Assembly: GCA_000432335.1 (NCBI GenBank)
Contig: HF995405.1
Span: 1-18,715 of the forward strand
Direction of reading: 5' to 3'
Source: Firmicutes bacterium CAG:646
Lineage (GTDB): Bacteria; Bacillota; Clostridia; Lachnospirales; Lachnospiraceae
Length of the DNA: 18,715 bases
The notes beneath the pieces were generated by a model. It worked only from the letters and a program-made list of their open reading frames with translations. It ran no database searches and was not told where the DNA came from. Every line of letters begins with the position of its first letter. Position 1 is the stretch's first letter. This document shows, one piece after another, positions 14,591-18,715 of this stretch. The translations under genes and the position numbers were made by a program.

Positions 14591-16291
14591 TCAGGTTGTG
14601 GAAATTGCTGAAAAAACCTGATAAAGATTCAGCGTTCCATATCCCCATTCCCGGTTTGGGTAGGCGTATTCCTGTCGTCTGTCGGCGCCTCGGATCATAT
14701 AATTTTTCATTTCATAGATAGACAGGTAAAGGGGAACTTTTTGCTTTAATCCCCATTCCATCAGAAGAGCAGCGCTTCCGGCGGTGAGCGCTGCCGCAGC
14801 ACTGGTTCCGCTTCGTGTCACATAGCCAGTGCGAAGATCAGGACCTGTCACATCGACACCAGGAGCAGCAAAGTCTGGTTTCACAAGACCATTGCGAGAA
14901 TATCCTCGGCTGGAATTGAGAAATAAACTGTTCGTGTAAGCGCTGTAAGCGGAAACGGTGATCACGTTTATAGAATTGCCGGGAGTGGTAATCGTAGTAA
15001 AAGGATTCGGTAAAAGGAAAATCACATCGGGAGAGAGAAATCCAGTGATGGGAAGCCAGGCATGAAATTCTCCGTTTATTCGATTGCTGCAGAAAACGTC
15101 CAACGTCCATATGCCGGGCGTGGGATCTTCAAAGCGGAGGAAGATCAGCTGACTGCCGGAAGTATTCTGGATAAGATCGTAATTCACATAGATCCTGGTT
15201 TCCTCCAGAAAGAAACGTACCACTTCTGTCTGACCTAAACGGGCGGGGATTCTGGGAATTACTTCTCCCACGGGAGAGCGAAATCCTACGGAAAAAAGTT
15301 CTGGAGGCTGCCCCCATAATTCCAGAAAAAATCCGGAGGTATTTTCAGGTACGTTAATTTCAATACTCTGATATTCTGCCTGCGGAGGAACCGAGCCGAA
15401 ATAGTGGTGGGCTTTTCCAGCTTCGTTGCCGCCAGCGACCACAGTGGCTACCCCGGGAAGAGATTCTAGCTGGCGGAGGCTGAGATCCAGAGGAGTAAAT
15501 CCCATATGATCGCCCTGATTGCTCCCCAGAGCGAGACATAAGACGAGAGAAAGGCGCAGCTTTCGGGAGAGATCTAAAAGGTACTGGATACCGGTCATAA
15601 GATCTGTCTCCTGAAAAACGGGTCCATCTCCTGAAAAATAGTAAAAATCTTTTAAGTGCTGTTTTGCTTCTTTCAGGCGGACAACGGCGATGGAGCTTTC
15701 CGGTGCAGCGCCAAGAAATGCCTGAAAGGGATCTTCTGTTCCCGCAGCGACTCCCGCTATAAAAGTTCCGTGTCCGTTAGTATCAGTGGAAGGGACAACA
15801 GCAAGGGGATTATCGCTGGATAATGCCCGATTGATATCATTCTCTGTAAAAACAGTCCCATAACCGAAAGGACCGTCATTGGAGGGAGAGGGGATCGTCT
15901 GATCCCAGATATTGAGGATGCGGGTACGATTTCCCGGAGCTAGAAAAGCAGGATGGGTATAGAGGATTCCGGTATCTAAAAATCCGATCAATATATTCTT
16001 GCCTTTCAATGATAAGGCGGGCTGCATCTGGGTTTTCAATATTCCGGCTGCTTCCAGACTGGTAGTATCCAGAGGGACAAAGAGATTGGGAACCAGGCTG
16101 TAAAAAAAACTGGAAAGAGAACTCTGGGAATTTGGGAAAACGGGGAGATGAAGAACCCCGTAATCCTTATTGATAATTTGTGGGAAATACGCTTCGTTTA
16201 ACTGAAGAAAGCGTTCCGGCGTAGTATAATTATAGGGGATGATCACATCAGCGTAATCGTTAGAATAGATACGTTCCTGTAATTCATTCAT
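14591..16291 (-). CDS. S8 subtilisin-like serine protease, Csp-like (germination protease group)
   Basis: A 566-residue subtilase with all catalytic residues: Asp106 (IGFLDTGILYTHP), His174 (NGHGTFIAG), oxyanion Asn289 (AGGNEAG) and Ser497 (SGTSAAAAL). There is no signal peptide; the first 90 or so residues (NDYADVIIPYN...) look like a prodomain, and a large beta-rich insert lies between Asn289 and Ser497, a layout shared with clostridial CspA/B/C proteases that process the cortex hydrolase SleC during spore germination. Unlike the CspA and CspC pseudoproteases of C. difficile, this one should be active. A sigma-E-like promoter precedes it. Substrate unknown; no sleC is in the window. Could instead act on coat or other spore-surface proteins. 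Confidence 0.9.
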   Translation of the reverse strand: MNELQERIYSNDYADVIIPYNYTTPERFLQLNEAYFPQIINKDYGVLHLPVFPNSQSSLSSFFYSLVPNLFVPLDTTSLEAAGILKTQMQPALSLKGKNILIGFLDTGILYTHPAFLAPGNRTRILNIWDQTIPSPSNDGPFGYGTVFTENDINRALSSDNPLAVVPSTDTNGHGTFIAGVAAGTEDPFQAFLGAAPESSIAVVRLKEAKQHLKDFYYFSGDGPVFQETDLMTGIQYLLDLSRKLRLSLVLCLALGSNQGDHMGFTPLDLSLRQLESLPGVATVVAGGNEAGKAHHYFGSVPPQAEYQSIEINVPENTSGFFLELWGQPPELFSVGFRSPVGEVIPRIPARLGQTEVVRFFLEETRIYVNYDLIQNTSGSQLIFLRFEDPTPGIWTLDVFCSNRINGEFHAWLPITGFLSPDVIFLLPNPFTTITTPGNSINVITVSAYSAYTNSLFLNSSRGYSRNGLVKPDFAAPGVDVTGPDLRTGYVTRSGTSAAAALTAGSAALLMEWGLKQKVPLYLSIYEMKNYMIRGADRRQEYAYPNREWGYGTLNLYQVFSAISTT

Positions 16292-16317
16292 GAAAATTCC
16301 TGTCAGGCTTTTTTTGA

Positions 16318-16345
16318 AATGTATGCAGGAATTGAAAAAACATGA
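16318..16345 (-). promoter_or_regulatory. Candidate sigma-E promoter for the Csp-like protease
   Basis: On the minus strand TCATGTT (16345-16339) is followed by 13 bases and CATACATT (16325-16318). The sigma-E pattern in Bacillus and clostridia is KCATATT-N13-15-CATACAHT, so there is one mismatch in the -35 and none in the -10. Transcription would start about 20 bases before the ATG at 16291. Confidence 0.6.
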
Positions 16346-16370
16346 TGAAAATCAGAAAAACAGGTTTTTC

Positions 16371-16399
16371 TTGACAAGCAATGATGTGATATGTATAAT
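16371..16399 (+). promoter_or_regulatory. Consensus sigma-A promoter for the DUF2871 gene
   Basis: TTGACA (16371-16376), 17 bases, TATAAT (16394-16399): a perfect match in both boxes and spacing. The leader to ATG 16471 is about 65 bases, with an AAAGGAGAAAG ribosome site. Confidence 0.9.
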
Positions 16400-16470
16400 G
16401 AACATTGTTCAGTTTTGCGTCAAACACATGGTTTGTATAGAACAAAAATTTAAACAAAGGAGAAAGCAAT

Positions 16471-16890
16471 ATGAAACGTTATATAAATACATCATTGTTT
16501 TACGCCATTTTGGCGATGGTTGGAGGAGTTTTTTATCGGGAATTTACCAAATTCAATGAGTTTACTGAAAAGACAACACTTGGGGTTGTGCATACACATT
16601 ATTTTGTATTAGGTATGTTGTTTTTCCTGCTGCTGCTTCTTTTGGAAAAGAATTTTGCTTTTACCACTGTAAAAACGAAACGGACGCTTTGGATTTACCA
16701 TATAGGATTGAATCTGACAGGCGTTATGTTTGTTGTCAGAGGGGTGGCACAGGTTTTGGGAGTGCAGCTTTCCTCGGCTGCAAATGCGGCGATTTCTGGC
16801 ATAGCAGGGATTGGGCATATTTTACTTGGCGTCAGTCTGATACTTATCTTAGTACAGATTAAGCGTAGCGTTTCATTATTGACGAAATAG
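16471..16890 (+). CDS. DUF2871 family membrane protein
   Basis: A 139-residue integral membrane protein with four hydrophobic segments (about 7-24, 43-59, 72-90 and 102-127). The sequence MKRYINTSLFYAILAMVGGV, the REFTKFN and GVVHTHYFVLGM motifs match my memory of DUF2871 proteins, which are common in Firmicutes and have no known function. His-Thr-His in a membrane context (VVHTHYF) could bind metal or heme, but that is inference. Its consensus promoter and strong terminator mark it as a single-gene unit with probably high constitutive expression. It is divergent from the Csp-like protease gene. Confidence 0.85.
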   Translation: MKRYINTSLFYAILAMVGGVFYREFTKFNEFTEKTTLGVVHTHYFVLGMLFFLLLLLLEKNFAFTTVKTKRTLWIYHIGLNLTGVMFVVRGVAQVLGVQLSSAANAAISGIAGIGHILLGVSLILILVQIKRSVSLLTK

Positions 16891-16915
16891 AGGCGATAAA
16901 GGAAGGGCGAAAAGG

Positions 16916-16960
16916 TGCTTTTGCTGGAGAAAGAGAGATTCTCTGGCAAAAGCATTTTTT
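16916..16960 (+). terminator. Intrinsic terminator after the DUF2871 gene
   Basis: TGCTTTTGC (16916-16924) pairs with GCAAAAGCA (16946-16954), with an inner GAGAA/TTCTC stem, followed by TTTTTT (16955-16960). A classic rho-independent terminator. Confidence 0.9.
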
Positions 16961-17028
16961 GAATCCGCAGTTTTTCTCTGGCGCCAATTATCTTTAAAGG
17001 ACAGTCGAGAAATTATTTTAAAAAAGTT

Positions 17029-17056
17029 TGTAACATTTTTTGAGGTTGGAAGTTAA
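17029..17056 (+). promoter_or_regulatory. Candidate ECF-type autoregulated promoter
   Basis: TGTAACATTTTTT (17029-17041) has the AAC core followed by a T-run that is typical of ECF -35 elements. No clear CGTC/CGTA -10 is present at 16-17 bases; AGTTAA (17051-17056) is the sequence there. It lies just upstream of the ECF sigma gene, where autoregulation is usual. Confidence 0.3.
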
Positions 17057-17078
17057 TAGGGTGAAAGGAGGGAGACGC

Positions 17079-17576
17079 GTGGACTTTGAACAGATCTATC
17101 AAGCATATTTTCACGATGTTTTTTTATATCTATGCAGTTTGTCATCGAACGAAGATATTGCCGAAGAAATGACACAGGAAACTTTTGTAAAAGCGTTAAA
17201 AGCCATAGATCAATTTGACGGATCAAAGGATATCCGGGCATGGCTGTTTGTGATTGCCAGGAATACGTATTATACATATTATAAACGGCAGAGAATTTAT
17301 GCAAATGAAGAAATTTTGGAAAATGTTGCGGATGTGCAGATTGATTTTGCAGAGCAGTTCATAAAGGAAGAAGACGCTTTTCTCATTCACCAATTTATTC
17401 ATAATATGAAAGAACCATATAAAGAGGTGTTTAGTCTGCGGGTATTCGGGGAATTGCCGTTTGAAAAAATAGGGATGTTGTTCGGGAAAAGTCCCGGTTG
17501 GGTAAGAGTGACTTTTTACAGGGCGAAAAAACAAATATTAGAGTATATGGAGGCGATGGAGCATGAAAAAAATTAG
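17079..17576 (+). CDS. ECF-family RNA polymerase sigma factor
   Basis: A 165-residue extracytoplasmic-function sigma factor. Region 2 is seen in FEQIYQAYFHDVFLYLCSLSSNEDIAEEMTQETFVKALKA and the RAWLFVIARNTYYTYYKR stretch; region 4, which reads the -35, in EPYKEVFSLRVFGELPFEKI through GKSPGWVRVTFYRAKK. I chose GTG 17079 because AAAGGAGGG (17064-17072) is ideally placed; earlier in-frame starts (17040, 17061) give no proper site. The next gene, a zinc-finger anti-sigma factor, overlaps by 14 bases. The pair should respond to an envelope signal and likely activates its own promoter; targets cannot be read from the window. Confidence 0.92.
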   Translation: MDFEQIYQAYFHDVFLYLCSLSSNEDIAEEMTQETFVKALKAIDQFDGSKDIRAWLFVIARNTYYTYYKRQRIYANEEILENVADVQIDFAEQFIKEEDAFLIHQFIHNMKEPYKEVFSLRVFGELPFEKIGMLFGKSPGWVRVTFYRAKKQILEYMEAMEHEKN

Positions 17577-18213
17577 TTGCGATATTATCAAAGATGTTCT
17601 TCCACTTTATCTGGATGATGTTGTGAGTGAAGCTACCAAAGAAATGGTAGAGGAACATTTGTGTTCCTGCGAGTCTTGCAGAAAGGAAGCGGAATTATTA
17701 AAACAGGACCTTGTGTTACCGTCAACGCAAAAGATCCAGCTTTCGGAAGCAAAGGTATTCAAAAATCTGAAAGCGAAATTTCGGAAAAAGAATACGATTA
17801 TCTTTATAAGTGCTGTTGTAATTGCTGTTCTTCTCATAATCAGTTTGTATTCTTGTGCGGTTTTATCAGAGACGTGTATTCCCTATGATGAGGAATTCAT
17901 TCATATTACAGAAAAAGATGGAGAACTTTATGCAACGTATCATGGAGAAAATCTTGATGGAACGGTAGGACTTGCACCAGCGACTGTAAAGATGGACGGA
18001 CGCGAAAAAAATATAGTTGTATTTTATTTTTACGAATCGCTGTGGTCTAAATATATCCAGCCTATTTTTAAGGAAGATGATGATGAGTATTCGTTCCCAT
18101 TAGGAGAGAAGGAAGAAATAGATCAAGTTTATTATGGGGAGTTTGAATTGGACGGTTTACCCATAGATTATGTTAGCATTGCTGAAAATTCAGAATTGAT
18201 ATGGGGTGATTGA
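17563..18213 (+). CDS. Membrane-anchored anti-sigma factor with zf-HC2 domain
   Basis: A 216-residue anti-sigma factor for the upstream ECF sigma. The N-terminal 50 residues carry the zinc anti-sigma motif His32-x3-Cys36-x2-Cys39 (EEHLCSCESCRKE), one membrane segment lies at about 78-100, and the remaining 115 residues form an extracytoplasmic domain with no family I recognise (acidic, ending SENSELIWGD). In this arrangement the cytoplasmic part holds the sigma factor until a signal on the outside leads to its release, often through regulated proteolysis. The 14-base overlap with the sigma gene gives matched production. Its TGA is followed within two bases by the start of a ruined ABC ATPase gene. 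Confidence 0.9.
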   Translation: MKKISCDIIKDVLPLYLDDVVSEATKEMVEEHLCSCESCRKEAELLKQDLVLPSTQKIQLSEAKVFKNLKAKFRKKNTIIFISAVVIAVLLIISLYSCAVLSETCIPYDEEFIHITEKDGELYATYHGENLDGTVGLAPATVKMDGREKNIVVFYFYESLWSKYIQPIFKEDDDEYSFPLGEKEEIDQVYYGEFELDGLPIDYVSIAENSELIWGD

Positions 18214-18214
18214 T

Positions 18215-18344
18215 ATGAAAATATCTGAGGGATGACTGGGGCAGTAAGTGATGAAAAATTTTACATGAACTGAATGCAGAAGGAAAAACGGTTCTTATGG
18301 TAACTCATGATGAAACACTGATACAGGAAGAGTTGTCACTTTAA
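18215..18344 (+). pseudogene. Remnant of an ABC transporter ATP-binding subunit gene
   Basis: The bases encode MKISEG then stop from an ATG at 18215 (GGGGTG site at 18203-18208), then TGAVSDEK in another frame, then LHELNAEGKTVLMVTHDETL in a third, ending at TAA 18342-18344. TGA followed by about ten residues and a V-L-M-V-T-H-D switch-histidine segment is the C-terminal signature of ABC ATPases (normally DEPTGALD...). Adding one A to the A-run at 18254-18258 would join the last two parts. Most of the gene, including Walker A and the LSGGQ signature, is missing, so a large internal deletion left the start and the tail. It sits in the anti-sigma operon. Confidence 0.7.
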
Positions 18345-18375
18345 GTATTATAAAATGTACTTAAAGCGACAACTC
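18330..18375. terminator. 18-bp inverted repeat after the ABC ATPase remnant
   Basis: GAGTTGTCACTTTAAGTA (18330-18347) pairs with TACTTAAAGCGACAACTC (18358-18375), one A-C mismatch (on the minus strand a G-U pair), around a 10-base loop. It lies between convergent transcripts. There is no long T-tract after it on either strand, so its terminator role is likely but weakly supported. Confidence 0.5.
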
Positions 18376-18403
18376 CTGTTGTGAATGCTATTTTCTATTA
18401 TTT

Positions 18404-18715
18404 TTATCCATTTAAATCCAATTCTCGTTTCATGATTGTAACAGTTTTACGATAAATCAGGTAAATCAATAGCATAATGAGAACCAGTACTACAGCACAG
18501 GCGCCCATTCCTGCCAATTCCGGTATGGAAATACGTCCGTCATTAGCATACATGATCATAGAGTATAAAAGGAACATCAGAGTCATACCTACAACCGCCG
18601 GTGTATGGAAAACCCGTTTACACTGTACCTGGACTTCTCGATTCAGGAAGGAAGGAGAAGCGCCTAATCGTTTCAAATCATCAAAAATATAGCGGTTGTT
18701 TAGAGCGATAGTCTG
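18404..18715 (-). CDS. C-terminal end of an FtsX-like ABC transporter permease, cut by the window edge
   Basis: 103 residues open to the right edge (QTIALNNRYIFDDLKRLGAS...). The RYIFDDLKRLGAS segment, an apparent coupling or cytoplasmic helix found in BceB/FtsX-type permeases, is followed by two membrane segments (about 40-57, GMTLMFLLYSMIMY, and 70-92, AVVLVLIMLLIYLIY) and a short charged tail ending ELDLNG. This matches the last two membrane segments of the family. The start codon is beyond the window; a TTG at 18676 is an internal codon, not the start. The partner ATPase should lie further upstream on this strand. The permease faces the ruined ATPase gene, so they are not one operon. Confidence 0.75.
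   Translation of the reverse strand, partial: QTIALNNRYIFDDLKRLGASPSFLNREVQVQCKRVFHTPAVVGMTLMFLLYSMIMYANDGRISIPELAGMGACAVVLVLIMLLIYLIYRKTVTIMKRELDLNG

Noticed and set aside
14272..14721. 149-residue plus-strand ORF opposite the cysteine-rich gene and the 3' end of the protease gene
   Set aside because: Its proline/glutamine repeats are the reverse reading of glycine/cysteine codons; no ribosome site.

Overview
The window looks like the chromosome of a spore-forming gut Clostridia of the Lachnospiraceae type (Blautia, Dorea or Mediterraneibacter-like). This rests on moderate-to-low GC content, strong AGGAGG-type ribosome sites, the gene order yicC-remA-gmk-rpoZ-rimO-pgsA-cinA, a Csp-like subtilase beside a very cysteine-rich small protein, a DUF2871 membrane protein and FtsX-type permeases. 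No rRNA, tRNA, CRISPR array, transposase or phage gene was seen.

Layout. (1) 1-3402 is accessory: the 3' part of an FtsX-type ABC permease, a decayed two-gene module (1742-2364) with a DUF3990-like tail and a gene broken by a 7-bp tandem duplication, and two GNAT acetyltransferases. A long inverted repeat (3405-3529) closes it. (2) 3528-7728, minus strand, is a two-gene operon for RqcH (NFACT ribosome-rescue factor) and a CtpE/Exp7-like P-type ATPase. (3) 7729-7952 holds two back-to-back sigma-A promoters whose -35 hexamers overlap. (4) 7953-13232, plus strand, is the housekeeping run yicC, remA, gmk, rpoZ, rimO, pgsA, cinA, tightly packed with overlapping or nearly touching genes and one hairpin between rpoZ and rimO.

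(5) 13322-16291 is a compact block with sporulation features: a two-gene pair of unknowns overlapping at TAATG, a 50-residue charged peptide behind a sigma-K-like promoter, a 17-cysteine small protein, and a subtilase with an intact catalytic triad behind a good sigma-E-like promoter. (6) 16371-16890 is a DUF2871 membrane protein with a consensus sigma-A promoter and a terminator. (7) 17079-18213 is an ECF sigma factor with its zinc-finger anti-sigma factor, followed by the wreck of an ABC ATPase gene (18215-18344). (8) The right edge holds the C-terminal end of another FtsX-type permease on the minus strand.

How the parts fit. The core covers translation quality control (RqcH, RimO), nucleotide and RNA metabolism (Gmk, YicC, RpoZ), matrix or spore-linked regulation (RemA), membrane lipid synthesis (PgsA) and pyridine-nucleotide repair (CinA). 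In Bacillus subtilis the corresponding order is rqcH, a P-type Ca ATPase, yloC, remA, gmk, rpoZ in one direction; here the first two genes face away. The least explained part is the 13.3-16.3 kb block, where promoter signatures and protein types point to mother-cell expression during sporulation.
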